Below, one piece after another: positions 24,668 through 35,776 of a DNA stretch of 64,000 nt. Under the pieces are notes generated by a model. That model saw only the letters and a program-made list of their open reading frames with translations, was not told where the DNA came from and did no database searches. This DNA is from Arthrobacter sp. B6 (GTDB taxonomy: Bacteria; Actinomycetota; Actinomycetes; Actinomycetales; Micrococcaceae), in contig NZ_KV467168.1 of the NCBI RefSeq assembly GCF_001663775.1, forward strand, positions 2,780,780 to 2,844,779. Reading direction: 5' to 3'. The position numbers and the translations under genes were made by a program. Positions within the stretch are counted from its first letter, which is position 1; every line of letters begins with the position of its first letter.

Positions 24668-25999
24668 GTGACGCAAGTTGATTCACGCCCACTGCAGATG
24701 ACCCGCAGGCAATTACTGCTCGGAGGCGGGGTACTGGCGGGGAGCCTCTCAATCGGGGCCAGCCTGACCGGCTGCGGCGGTGCGGCCCAGGCAGCCGCAG
24801 ATGACATCCGCTTCTGGCACCTGCTCTCCGGTGGTGACGGCATCAAGATGACGGCCATGATCGACAAAGCCAACGCGGGAAACACGGACTACCGGGTAAA
24901 GCCCACCGTGCTTGCGTGGGGCGCGCCGTACTACACCAAGCTGGCGATGGCCTCCGCCGGCGGCCGGCCGCCTGAGGTAGCCGTAATGCACGCGGCAAGG
25001 GTGCCGGGCTATGCTCCCGGCGGACTGCTGGATCCCTGGGACCTGGACCTGCTGGCGGAGTTCGGCGTACGTCCTGAGGACTTCAGCCCAAGAATCTGGG
25101 AGAAAAGCCAGTTTGACGGCCAGGTCTTTTCCCTGGCGCTGGACTCGCATCCTTTCGTAATGCTCTACAACACTGAGGTCGCGGCGAAGGCGAATGTTTT
25201 GGAGAGCGATGGCCGGCTGGTCGGGATCTCCTCTCCATCCGAGTTCCTCGAGGTGAGCCGGGAGCTGCAGAAGGCCACCGGCAAGCACGGGCTCTCGTAC
25301 GGTTATCTTGGCGACGGCGCCCAGATGTGGCGCCTCTTCTATACCCTCTACCGGCAGCACGGGGCGGACTTCGTCCTGGATCCGGGCCGGCCGGCAGAGG
25401 TGGACAGGGACGTGGCCGTCGACTGCCTGGAATTCATCAAATCCCTACTGGATAACACCATTGCCACGAAAAGCGGCGACGGCGGCACGGCCATTGCCGA
25501 GTTCGCCAGCCAAGGCTCGGGGTTGCTTTTCACCGGTGTGTGGGAGCTTCCGACAATGAAGGCGGCTGGTGTTCCGCTGGGCGCAGGTACTATCCCAACG
25601 CTTTTCGGAACTCCGGCTGCCTTTGCCGACTCACATTCCTTCGTGCTGCCCCACCAGGCAACCCTGAACGAGGCGACACGCCGCGGCGTGTACCAGTTTG
25701 TGGCCACCATGCTCAAGGGATCCCTGACCTGGGCGGAAGCAGGGCACATTCCTGGGTACCAGCCGGTGGTCAACTCCAGCGAGTACGCGGCCCTAAAGCC
25801 ACAGGCGGACTATGCGAATGCGGCCGACATCATCAACTACGATCCCGAGGCGTGGTTCACCGGTTCCGGATCCGACTTCCAGAGCTACTTCGCTGAGAAC
25901 GTCCAGAACGTGTTCCTCGGGCGGGACAAGGCCGCGGACGGCTGGGATGCATTCATAAAGCGCATCAATTCCGTCCTGGCTATGCCGAACCCGGTTTGA
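24668..25999 (+). CDS. ABC sugar transporter substrate-binding lipoprotein
   Basis: About 443 residues. MTRRQLLLGGGVLAGSL has a twin-arginine start and is followed by the lipobox LTGC, so it is an exported lipid-anchored binding protein. The mature part matches the extracellular solute-binding protein family 1 (sugar): DIRFWHLLSGGDGIKMTAMI, LAWGAPYYTKLAMASAGGRP and EFASQGSGLLFTGVWELP. The GTG at 24668 is chosen because AAAGGAG ends 5 bases before it; a GTG two codons earlier overlaps that ribosome site. It heads an operon with two permeases. The sugar is unknown. Confidence 0.88.
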   Translation: MTQVDSRPLQMTRRQLLLGGGVLAGSLSIGASLTGCGGAAQAAADDIRFWHLLSGGDGIKMTAMIDKANAGNTDYRVKPTVLAWGAPYYTKLAMASAGGRPPEVAVMHAARVPGYAPGGLLDPWDLDLLAEFGVRPEDFSPRIWEKSQFDGQVFSLALDSHPFVMLYNTEVAAKANVLESDGRLVGISSPSEFLEVSRELQKATGKHGLSYGYLGDGAQMWRLFYTLYRQHGADFVLDPGRPAEVDRDVAVDCLEFIKSLLDNTIATKSGDGGTAIAEFASQGSGLLFTGVWELPTMKAAGVPLGAGTIPTLFGTPAAFADSHSFVLPHQATLNEATRRGVYQFVATMLKGSLTWAEAGHIPGYQPVVNSSEYAALKPQADYANAADIINYDPEAWFTGSGSDFQSYFAENVQNVFLGRDKAADGWDAFIKRINSVLAMPNPV

Positions 26000-26066
26000 A
26001 TGCCAGCCGGCATGCCCGCCGTATCCCGATTCTGAGCACCGACCCGTTCGTGACAAAGGAGTCCTC

Positions 26067-27020
26067 ATGAGCACTGCCCCCACAACAGCGCCCGCACGAG
26101 AATCATCGGGCAGCCGGATCAGCCCGGCCCCCACACCCGCTGTCAGATCGTCCCGGTCCCGGCGCGACAACATCCACGGCTGGGCCTTCTCGGCCCCATT
26201 CCTGGTGTTCTTTCTGACGTTTCTGGTCTGGCCGATGATTTCCGGGGCCATCATGAGCCTCACCGGAAAGTCCCTGACCGGGGCCAACAGCGGATTCATC
26301 GGCCTAGCGAACTACAGCGAGGCGTTCGCCGACACCGATATGTGGCGGTCGCTGGGCAACACCCTTTACTTCACGCTGATCAGCACGGTACCGCTGGTAG
26401 TGATCGCCTTGGCGTTGGCAGCCCTCGTCAATATGGGCCTTCCCGCGCAGTGGCTGTGGCGGCTTTCCTTTTTCTCGCCGTTCCTCCTGGCTTCCACTGT
26501 GGTGTCACTCTTCTTCGCCTGGATGTACAACCCGGAACTGGGCCTGTTCAACGACTTCTTGGCGAAGCTTGGAATCCCACCCGTGGCGTGGCTCAATGAT
26601 CCGTCTGTGGCGATGTGGGCCGTTGTGATCGCCACCGTCTGGTGGACCGTTGGCTTCAACTTCCTGCTGTACGTGGCAGCCCTGCAGAACATCCCGCACC
26701 AGCATTACGAAGCGGCTTCCCTCGACGGGGCCGGTGGCTGGCGCCAGTTCTTCTCGATCAGCCTGCCGCAACTTGGCCCCACCACGGCGATGATCGTTGT
26801 CCTGCAGCTCCTCGCGTCGCTGAAGGTCTTTGACCAGATTTACCAGATGACCGGAGGCGGCCCTGGGGGAGCTACGCGTTCCATCGTGCAGTACATCTTC
26901 GAAGCCGGCTTCACCGGCTACCGGCTGGGCTACTCGGCAGCCATTTCCTACATCTTCTTCGCGTTGATCCTGCTCATCGCGCTGGCCCAGGTCTTCATTG
27001 CACGGAAACGGAGCGTTTAG
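26067..27020 (+). CDS. sugar ABC transporter permease 1
   Basis: A 317-residue permease with six expected membrane spans. The EAA loop is YEAASLDGAGGWRQFFSISLPQL, which contacts the ATPase. The family is the MalF/UgpA type. AAAGGAG upstream gives a strong ribosome site. It ends 2 bp before the second permease. No ATPase gene follows, so an ATPase encoded elsewhere (an MsiK-like shared subunit, as in other actinobacteria) is expected. Confidence 0.9.
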   Translation: MSTAPTTAPARESSGSRISPAPTPAVRSSRSRRDNIHGWAFSAPFLVFFLTFLVWPMISGAIMSLTGKSLTGANSGFIGLANYSEAFADTDMWRSLGNTLYFTLISTVPLVVIALALAALVNMGLPAQWLWRLSFFSPFLLASTVVSLFFAWMYNPELGLFNDFLAKLGIPPVAWLNDPSVAMWAVVIATVWWTVGFNFLLYVAALQNIPHQHYEAASLDGAGGWRQFFSISLPQLGPTTAMIVVLQLLASLKVFDQIYQMTGGGPGGATRSIVQYIFEAGFTGYRLGYSAAISYIFFALILLIALAQVFIARKRSV

Positions 27021-27022
27021 CC

Positions 27023-27922
27023 ATGGCAACCTCAACACTTTCCAAGCCTGTACTCCAGCCAAGGGGAACCACCGACGCCGGGCTGAACCGGCGCCCAAAA
27101 ACGCCGCTGTCCCGCACGCTGGCCACCGTCGTGGTGTCGGTCCTGGCCGTAGTGTGGCTCGTGCCTTTTGCCTGGGCCACGGTCACCGCCCTGAAGAGCG
27201 AAACGGAGGCGGCATCCACCCCCATCAGCTGGATACCGGCCTCGGGCTTTACCTTCGATGCCTTCGCGAAAGTACTGCAGAGCGGCAATATCCCCACCTG
27301 GACGCTCAACTCGCTGTTCACGTCTGCGGCAATCACCGCCATCACCCTGGTCATTTCAGCGTCAGTGGCCTACGCCATCTCAAGGATCGACTTCCGCGGC
27401 AAGAGGACGCTGATGGTCGTAATCGTTGCTTCCATCATCATTCCGCCGCCGGTCCTGATCATTCCGCTGTTCCAGCAAATGCAGTCACTGAACCTGATCG
27501 ACACGTATTGCGCGCTGATCCTTCCCCAGGTGATCCATTCGCCGATGGTGTTTGTGCTCAAGAAGTTTTTCGACCAGGTTCCGCGCGAGCTTGAGGAAGC
27601 GGCGCTGATGGATGGTGCGGGCCGCCTGCGGATCTTTATGACCATCGTGCTTCCACTGTCCCGGCCGATCCTGGCCGCCGTTGCCATCTTCGTTTTCATC
27701 GGGGCGTGGAACAACTTCCTGTGGCCGTTCATTGCGACGAACGAGAGCTCACTGCTCACCCTGCCGGTGGGGCTGCAGACCATCAAGAGCGCCTACGGCA
27801 TCCAGTACGCGCAGAACATGGCCTCGGCCCTGCTGGCCGCGATGCCCCTGATCGTGGTCTTTCTGTTCTTCCAGCGCCAGATCATCAGGGGTGTTGCAAC
27901 CACCGGCCTTGCCGGTACGTAA
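27023..27922 (+). CDS. sugar ABC transporter permease 2
   Basis: A 299-residue permease of the MalG/UgpE type. The EAA loop is LEEAALMDGAGRLRIFMTIVLP. LVISASVAYAISRIDFRGKR and the WNNFLWPFIATNESSLLTLPVGL segment are typical of this subfamily. It is separated from permease 1 by 2 bp. The operon ends here with no glycoside hydrolase or ATPase attached. Confidence 0.9.
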   Translation: MATSTLSKPVLQPRGTTDAGLNRRPKTPLSRTLATVVVSVLAVVWLVPFAWATVTALKSETEAASTPISWIPASGFTFDAFAKVLQSGNIPTWTLNSLFTSAAITAITLVISASVAYAISRIDFRGKRTLMVVIVASIIIPPPVLIIPLFQQMQSLNLIDTYCALILPQVIHSPMVFVLKKFFDQVPRELEEAALMDGAGRLRIFMTIVLPLSRPILAAVAIFVFIGAWNNFLWPFIATNESSLLTLPVGLQTIKSAYGIQYAQNMASALLAAMPLIVVFLFFQRQIIRGVATTGLAGT

Positions 27923-28063
27923 GCCAGTTGGGTCTTGACGAGGCGTTCGCCAACAAGGTGTCCCGGCGGGGTCAGTTCGGCCGGGACCCTGTTAGCGGTA
28001 TGGCCTGCTGGATAGACTGCGATTGCGCCCGCACGGACGCGGACCTCAAAGGAGCGTGCCGCC

Positions 28064-30458
<2,395 letters not shown>

Positions 30459-30460
30459 CC

Positions 30461-31165
30461 ATGCCGCACCACGGTAACGAGGAAGAGCACCTCTCCCCAT
30501 CAGACCAGGAGCGCCAGGAAGGCCAAAACGGCAACGGCCACCAGGAGCCGGTCATCCGGGACAACCGAAAGGTTGACCCGGTGACCGGACAGGCCCGGCA
30601 CCCGGAAGGGCAGTCAGCGGCCAAGGCGGATTCGCCCGTGGCCGAGCCTGAGGACACCGACACCGACGGCGATGCACTCGCCCAGGCCGAGGAGATCCTC
30701 AACGGCATCGAGGTGCCGGCCGAGGAATCCGTGGCCCAGGGTGCGGGACAGGCCGAAGCCGCTGAGCTGAAGAACGACCTGCTTCGCCTCCAGGCTGAGT
30801 ACGTCAACTACCGCAAGCGCGTTGAACGTGACCGCGCCGTAGCAGGGGAGATGGCCGTCATCGGCGTCCTGAACTCCCTGCTGCCGGTGCTGGACGACGT
30901 CGACGCCGCCCGCCAGCACGGTGACCTCGCCGACGGCCCGTTCGCCGCGATCGCCACCAAGCTGGAGAATGCGCTGAAGACGTACGGCCTGATCCGGATC
31001 GATGAGACCGGAGTGGAGTTCGATCCCACGATCCACGAGGCCCTCATCCAGCAGCCCGGCGAGGACATCGACGTTGACACCGTCAGCCAGGTGCTCCGTT
31101 CCGGCTACAAGTCAGGCGAACGCGTCCTCCGCGCAGCACAAGTGATTGTGGCTGTACCGGCGTAG
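30461..31165 (+). CDS. grpE: nucleotide exchange factor GrpE
   Basis: A 234-residue protein. A long acidic, variable N-terminal arm of about 100 residues is followed by a coiled-coil segment (ELKNDLLRLQAEYVNYRKRVERDR) and the beta domain with GVEFDPTIHEALIQQPGEDIDVDTV and VLRSGYKSGERVLRAAQVIV, typical of GrpE. It releases ADP from DnaK. The long arm is usual for actinobacteria. Tightly linked to dnaK. Confidence 0.95.
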   Translation: MPHHGNEEEHLSPSDQERQEGQNGNGHQEPVIRDNRKVDPVTGQARHPEGQSAAKADSPVAEPEDTDTDGDALAQAEEILNGIEVPAEESVAQGAGQAEAAELKNDLLRLQAEYVNYRKRVERDRAVAGEMAVIGVLNSLLPVLDDVDAARQHGDLADGPFAAIATKLENALKTYGLIRIDETGVEFDPTIHEALIQQPGEDIDVDTVSQVLRSGYKSGERVLRAAQVIVAVPA

Positions 31166-31184
31166 TCCCTGCTCACCTGCGCCA

Positions 31185-31341
31185 GACGGATGAGGGGGCC
31201 CCGCCCGTACGCTGGGTGGCCCGGATCTGCGATCCTTGCCCACCCAGCTCCGGCAGCGGACCTGGCCTCCCAACACTCGCAAGCTCGCGTCGGGGCCCTC
31301 GGCCAGATCCTTACGTGCCACTCCCGGGCCCCTCATCCGTC
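31185..31341. repeat. nested inverted repeat, copy 1 (grpE-dnaJ gap)
   Basis: Outer arms GACGGATGAGGGG (31185-31197) and its complement (31329-31341) enclose an inner hairpin: GCTGGGTGG (31211-31219) with CCACCCAGC (31240-31248), and in its loop GGATC-tgc-GATCC (31223-31235). The inner hairpin is repeated in inverted orientation at 31432-31470. The rest of the 376-bp gap between grpE and dnaJ shows no credible gene. Confidence 0.8.
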
Positions 31342-31391
31342 GGGCGCTCAGCGGTTGTCTCGCCTAAGGTGAGTTAACCGTAAAGCTCGGA

Positions 31392-31495
31392 GCGATACAT
31401 GGGCCCCGGGAGTGGCATCGGGCCTACCGGAGCTGGGTGGCTGAGGATCGCAGATCCTTAGCCACCCAGCGTAGGGGCGGGGGCCCATGTATCGC
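31392..31495. repeat. nested inverted repeat, copy 2 (grpE-dnaJ gap)
   Basis: Outer arms GCGATACATGGGCCCC (31392-31407) and a perfect complement (31480-31495) enclose an inner hairpin of about 18 bp (31432-31470: GCTGGGTGGCT paired with AGCCACCCAGC, then GGATC-gca-GATCC at the tip). The inner part is the reverse complement of copy 1. Outer arms differ between copies. Copy 2 ends 46 bp before the dnaJ start. Confidence 0.82.
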
Positions 31496-31541
31496 GGAGA
31501 GCGTGGGTAGAAACTTAAGAAGTACGAGAAAGGAAACGCCA

Positions 31542-32513
31542 TTGGCTAGCCAGGATTGGGTGGACAAGGACTTTTACGCGATCCTTGGTATCGCCAAGGA
31601 CGCTTCCGACGCCGACATCAAGAAGGCCTACCGGAAACTTGCCCGCCAGCACCACCCGGACACCAACTCGGGGGACACTGCGTCGGAGAAGAAGTTCAAG
31701 GACATCTCCGAGGCCTATTCGGTGCTCTCGGATCCGGACGAGCGCCAGCAGTACGACGCCATCCGTGCGATGGGCGGCGGTGCCCGGTTCGCGCCGGGTG
31801 GCGCCGGTGCCGCAAACGGTGGTTTCGAGGACATGTTTGGCGGCCTGTTCACCGGAAACGCGGGCCGCCATGCCGGCGGGTTCAGCACGTCCGGCGGCAT
31901 TCCGCCCGAATTCGCGGACCTTTTCGGCGGCGGCTTCGGCGGCCAGTCCGGCTTCCAGCGACCCCCTTCGAAGGGCGCGGACCGCACCGCGACCACCACT
32001 ATTTCCTTCGCCGGCTCCATCCGCGGCACAACTATCGGCCTGCGGGAACCGAACGGCGAAGTCATTGACGTCCGTGTCCCCGCCGGCATCAAGGACGGCC
32101 AGAAGGTCCGCGTCCGCGGGAAGGGCCAGCCCGGGCCCGCCGGGAACGGCGACCTGATGGTTGCCGTTTCGGTCAAGCCCCACGATTTTTACACGCGCGA
32201 CGGCGACAACCTTCGCATCCACGTACCGGTCACCTTCCCTGAAGCTGCCTTGGGCGCCGACATCGAAGTTCCCACCGTCGACGGCGACAAGGTGAAGGTC
32301 AGGGTCCCGGCCGGCACCCCGTCCGGCCGCACCCTCCGGGTCAAGGGCCGCGGCGTGAAGACCGCCAAGGCCACGGGCGACCTCCTGGTGACCATCGACG
32401 TCGCGGTCCCCAAGAACCTGAACAAGGACGCCGAAGCCGCGGTGAAGGCCTTCGCCGAGGCCACCGCCGACGCCGATGTCCGCCAGGGCCTGGCCGCCAA
32501 GGCCCGGCTTTAG
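31542..32513 (+). CDS. dnaJ: DnaJ-type co-chaperone without zinc finger (type II / CbpA-like)
   Basis: A 323-residue J protein. J domain at residues 1-75 with the HPD motif in [12 protein letters not shown], then a Gly/Phe-rich linker ([24 protein letters not shown]) and the two C-terminal beta domains ([21 protein letters not shown]). The cysteine-rich zinc domain of classical DnaJ is absent. The start is taken as TTG ([10 protein letters not shown]) with AAAGGAAAC upstream, since no ATG or GTG fits. It should stimulate the DnaK ATPase. hspR follows 15 bp later. Confidence 0.92.
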   Translation: MASQDWVDKDFYAILGIAKDASDADIKKAYRKLARQHHPDTNSGDTASEKKFKDISEAYSVLSDPDERQQYDAIRAMGGGARFAPGGAGAANGGFEDMFGGLFTGNAGRHAGGFSTSGGIPPEFADLFGGGFGGQSGFQRPPSKGADRTATTTISFAGSIRGTTIGLREPNGEVIDVRVPAGIKDGQKVRVRGKGQPGPAGNGDLMVAVSVKPHDFYTRDGDNLRIHVPVTFPEAALGADIEVPTVDGDKVKVRVPAGTPSGRTLRVKGRGVKTAKATGDLLVTIDVAVPKNLNKDAEAAVKAFAEATADADVRQGLAAKARL

Positions 32514-32528
32514 CTCCGGGGGTGCGTC

Positions 32529-32954
32529 GTGGACATCAACGCTGACCAGCCGATCTTCGTGATCTCGGTGGCAGCCGAACTGGCGGATATGCACCCGCAG
32601 ACGCTCCGGCAGTACGACCGGCTGGGCATCGTCCGGCCAAGCCGGGCCCCCGGCAAGTCCCGCCGCTACTCGCAGCGGGACGTCAACATGCTGCGGCGAG
32701 TGCAGCGGCTGTCGCACGAAGGTGTCTCGCTCGAAGGCATCAAGCGGATCATTGACCTGGAGACCCAGGTGGCCGCACTGCAGCGCAGGGTGACTGAACT
32801 GACCGAGGAACTGGGCCGCCGTCGTGATCCCCTCGACTCGCGGATCTTCGCGGCCGGGGCCGCCGGCGATGTGGTGAGCCTCGCCCGCGGCCAGCGTCCC
32901 CGTGCTCGGTCGCAGGCTGTGGTGGTCTGGCGGCCCCGGGCGCTGGGTAAGTAG
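32529..32954 (+). CDS. hspR: heat-shock repressor HspR (MerR family)
   Basis: A 141-residue MerR-family protein starting at GTG. FVISVAAELADMHPQTLRQY is the winged-helix start, then DRLGIVRPSRAPGKSRRYSQRDV and a coiled coil (ETQVAALQRRVTELTEELG). It represses the dnaK operon by binding HAIR sites, with DnaK as likely co-repressor. Two HAIR sites lie upstream of dnaK, so feedback is complete in this operon. Confidence 0.95.
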   Translation: MDINADQPIFVISVAAELADMHPQTLRQYDRLGIVRPSRAPGKSRRYSQRDVNMLRRVQRLSHEGVSLEGIKRIIDLETQVAALQRRVTELTEELGRRRDPLDSRIFAAGAAGDVVSLARGQRPRARSQAVVVWRPRALGK

Positions 32955-32971
32955 AGCAGCCGCATCAAAGA

Positions 32972-32990
32972 CGAGTACCCACTACTCGTG
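32972..32990. terminator. short hairpin after hspR
   Basis: ACGAGTA and TACTCGT form a perfect 7-bp stem with a 5-nt loop, 18 bp after the hspR stop. No T-run follows, so it is a weak intrinsic terminator or a regulatory stem at the end of the heat-shock operon. Confidence 0.45.
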
Positions 32991-33073
32991 ACGGACCGGG
33001 CCGCTGCTGGCTTGAATGGAACCTGCAGCTGAGTCTCACAGCGCTGGTTTCAAGCCTTTGGGGGTGCATTGGA

Positions 33074-33466
33074 GTGTTCGCTTCGTCATTCATCATGTTC
33101 GCCGGTTCCTTACCGGGGCAGATCCTGCTTGCCATCGGGCAGACCGTAGTGGTGGTCTGCGTCTGTTTCGACATGGTCCGGGCCTTGTCGGTGCCGAGGT
33201 CGCACCGACGGTATGTGGCCTCCACCGTGTTCAGGACGCTGGCCATCCCGTCGATCGTGTCCACGGGTTCGAGCGTCCTGATCGGCGCTGTCACGTGGTC
33301 GTGGATGGACGTGGTGATGTCGATGTTCGTGATGGTGGCGATCATTTTCCGGCTTCACCACGATACCGATGAGGATAACTGGTGGAAGGGCAAGGGCAAG
33401 AAGCTCGCAGGCTGGGCCCGCCGCCAGTTCAGCTCCCGTACGGCCGCAGCGCCGGCGATGGGGTAG
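33074..33466 (+). CDS. hypothetical small membrane protein
   Basis: A 130-residue protein starting at GTG (TTGGAG upstream). Three or four hydrophobic segments are visible (FIMFAGSLPGQILLAIGQTVVVVCVCF, IPSIVSTGSSVLIGAVTW, MDVVMSMFVMVAIIF), then a basic cytoplasmic tail (WWKGKGKKLAGWARRQF). No family recognised. Confidence 0.55.
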   Translation: MFASSFIMFAGSLPGQILLAIGQTVVVVCVCFDMVRALSVPRSHRRYVASTVFRTLAIPSIVSTGSSVLIGAVTWSWMDVVMSMFVMVAIIFRLHHDTDEDNWWKGKGKKLAGWARRQFSSRTAAAPAMG

Positions 33467-33850
33467 GCCCGTTCAGTAGCTTGCGGGGGTTCCGCCGTCC
33501 AGTTGCCTGCCGATCTGGCGGCGGCCCGGCAGCGTTCGACGGCGGCACGCACCTCGTCCGCAAAGCGGAACTCGTAGACGCCCAGGTCGTTGCTGCCCGT
33601 ACCCGCCCGACGGGGCGCCACACGTCCTCGAGGCCGCCGCGGCAGGCGGGCTTGTGGTCGCTGACCTGTATGGACCCGACTGAGGTGTCCGTCAGCAGCC
33701 TGCCGCGCCAAAGAATTGGCCCTTGTCGCGCACCGTGAACCTGGCGTAAAGTTCTGGATCACAGAACAAATTTTCAACTATAGAACGTAAAATTCTATTA
33801 TAGAACATCGCCTTGGCGACGCAGTGCCACACAACGAAGTGAGGACATCC
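33467..33850. other. gap before the monooxygenase gene; promoter with inverted repeats
   Basis: A 384-bp gap. On the minus strand there is a short stretch with protein-like character (NDLGVYEFRFADEVRAAVER, about 33500-33580), but it has no start, stop or family match that I can defend, so it may be the remnant of a lost gene. From 33750 the DNA becomes very AT-rich and has two inverted repeats: GTTCTG-N5-CAGAAC (33751-33767) and ATAGAA-N7-TTCTAT (33780-33798), followed by a further TATAGAAC. This looks like an operator region for the downstream gene; the regulator is not adjacent. Confidence 0.5.
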
Positions 33851-35776
33851 GTGCAGTTCCACCATTACGGCTACGTATCCGGTGACCCGCGGGTCCAGCC
33901 GGCCGCCGGCGTCGGCATCGACCGGCCTGCCGAGCTTCCCGACGCTGTCGATGTGCTGATTGTCGGCACCGGCCCTGCCGGCATGGTCGCCGCAGCGCAA
34001 CTTTCCCAGTTCCCCAACGTCACCACCCGCATCGTGGAACGCCGGGCCGGCAGGCTCGCCATCGGCCAGGCCGACGGCATCCAGGCGCGGAGCGTCGAGA
34101 CCTTCCAGGCGTTCGGCTTCGCCGAGCGCATCACCGCCGAGGCATACCGGATAACAGAAATGGCGTTCTGGAAGCCGGATCCGGCGGACCACTCCCGCAT
34201 CGTCCGCGCCGCCCGCACGGTCGACGACGAAATGGGCATCAGCGAGTTCCCGCACCTGATTGTCAACCAGGCCCGTGTGCTGGACTATTTCGCCGAGTTC
34301 ATGGCGAACTCGCCCACGCGCATGGCCCCGGATTACGGCTTTGAGTTCCGCAGCCTCGAGGTCACGGGCGAAGGGGAGTATCCGGTGATGGTGACCCTTC
34401 TCCACACGGCCGGCCCGGACGAAGGGAAGGAGCGGGTTGTCCGCGCCAAGTACGTCGTGGGCGCGGATGGCGCACGCAGCAAGGTCCGCGAGTCGATCGG
34501 CTGCCACCTGGCCGGCGACCAGGCAAACCACGCCTGGGGAGTCATGGACGTCCTGGCAGTCACCGACTTTCCGGACATCCGCACCAAGTGCGCCATCCAG
34601 TCCGGCGCAGGCGGCAGCATCCTGCTGATTCCACGCGAAGGTGGCCACCTGTTCCGCATGTACGTTGACCTCGGCCAAGTTGACCCGACGAACCACGGCG
34701 CCGTTCGGAGCACCACCATCGAGCAGATCATCGCCAAGGCGAACGAGATCCTCCACCCCTACACCCTCGATGTGCGCAACGTCGCGTGGCACAGCGTCTA
34801 TGAGGTCGGCCACCGCCTCACGGACAGGTTCGACGACGTCCTGCCGGAGGAGCGCGGTACCCGTACGCCCCGCGTCTTCATCACCGGTGACGCCTGCCAT
34901 ACCCACAGCGCCAAGGCCGGCCAGGGCATGAACGTCTCCATGCAGGACGGCTTCAATCTCGGCTGGAAACTCGGGCACGTGCTCGAGGGCCGCAGCCCGG
35001 AAAGCCTGCTGGCCACGTACTCGGCCGAGCGCCAGGTGGTGGCGAAGGACCTCATCGACTTCGATAAAGAGTGGTCCACGCTTATGGCCAAAAAGCCTGA
35101 GGAGTTCGAGGACCCCACGGAGCTGGAGAACTTCTACGTCAGCACCGCCGAGTTCCCTGCCGGCTTCATGACCCAGTACGCGCCCTCCATGCTGGTCGCC
35201 GGGCCGAAGTACCAGGATCTCGCCACCGGCTTCCCCATCGGCAAGCGCTTCAAGTCCGCGCCCGTCACGAGGGTCTGCGACACCAACCCGATGCACCTGG
35301 GCCATCACGCCACGGCGGACGGCCGGTGGCGCATCTATGTCTTCGCTGACGCGGCTTCGCCCGGAACGGAACAGCAGGCCCCGTCGCCGGCCACGGACTT
35401 CGCCGAGTGGCTCGCGAACTCGCCGCATTCGCCGCTGTCCGCAACGCCGTCGGGAGCTGACCGCGACGCATGGTTCGACGTGAAGGTGATCTACCAGCAG
35501 GACCATACGAACATCGACATCAACGCAGTTCCATCGGTGTTCAAGCCGCAGGTGGGCCCGTTCCGGCTCACCTACCTCGAGAAGGTCTTCGGCACTAACC
35601 CGAACGCCGACATTTTCGAATTGCGCGGCGTGGACCGCGGCGGTGTTGTGGTGGTGGTGCGACCGGACCAGTACGTGGCCAACGTGCTGCCTTTGACGGC
35701 GACGGCGGACCTCGCCGCGTTCTTCGCGCCGCTGCTCAAACGCCGTCACACGGCCGGTCAGCCGCTGACAGTCTGA
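33851..35776 (+). CDS. FAD-dependent aromatic monooxygenase, phenol 2-monooxygenase family
   Basis: About 641 residues. DVLIVGTGPAGMVAAAQLSQ near residue 35 is the FAD dinucleotide motif, YVVGADGARSKVRESIG the DG motif, and RVFITGDACHTHSAKAGQG the GD motif. The C-terminal thioredoxin-like domain of the phenol hydroxylase family follows. Likely substrates are phenols or 3-hydroxybenzoate; the exact one cannot be told. GTG at 33851 (MQFHHYGYVSGDPR) is chosen because AGTGAGG lies just before it; a GTG at 33824 is possible. Other ring-cleavage genes are not nearby. The end overlaps pheA by 19 bp. Confidence 0.88.
   Translation: MQFHHYGYVSGDPRVQPAAGVGIDRPAELPDAVDVLIVGTGPAGMVAAAQLSQFPNVTTRIVERRAGRLAIGQADGIQARSVETFQAFGFAERITAEAYRITEMAFWKPDPADHSRIVRAARTVDDEMGISEFPHLIVNQARVLDYFAEFMANSPTRMAPDYGFEFRSLEVTGEGEYPVMVTLLHTAGPDEGKERVVRAKYVVGADGARSKVRESIGCHLAGDQANHAWGVMDVLAVTDFPDIRTKCAIQSGAGGSILLIPREGGHLFRMYVDLGQVDPTNHGAVRSTTIEQIIAKANEILHPYTLDVRNVAWHSVYEVGHRLTDRFDDVLPEERGTRTPRVFITGDACHTHSAKAGQGMNVSMQDGFNLGWKLGHVLEGRSPESLLATYSAERQVVAKDLIDFDKEWSTLMAKKPEEFEDPTELENFYVSTAEFPAGFMTQYAPSMLVAGPKYQDLATGFPIGKRFKSAPVTRVCDTNPMHLGHHATADGRWRIYVFADAASPGTEQQAPSPATDFAEWLANSPHSPLSATPSGADRDAWFDVKVIYQQDHTNIDINAVPSVFKPQVGPFRLTYLEKVFGTNPNADIFELRGVDRGGVVVVVRPDQYVANVLPLTATADLAAFFAPLLKRRHTAGQPLTV

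Noticed and set aside
31190..31542. Two short frames with a shared GPRPYAGW sequence between grpE and dnaJ
   Set aside because: The shared peptide is produced only by the inverted repeats; there is no start with ribosome site, so these are not genes.
33500..33720. Minus-strand stretch with protein-like character (DLGVYEFRFADEVRAAVER)
   Set aside because: Too short, no start or family; perhaps a remnant, but it cannot be supported as a gene.
33692..35749. Long open frame of 685 codons on the minus strand opposite the monooxygenase
   Set aside because: Antisense shadow of a gene with full FAD motifs. No start with ribosome site and no recognisable domain.
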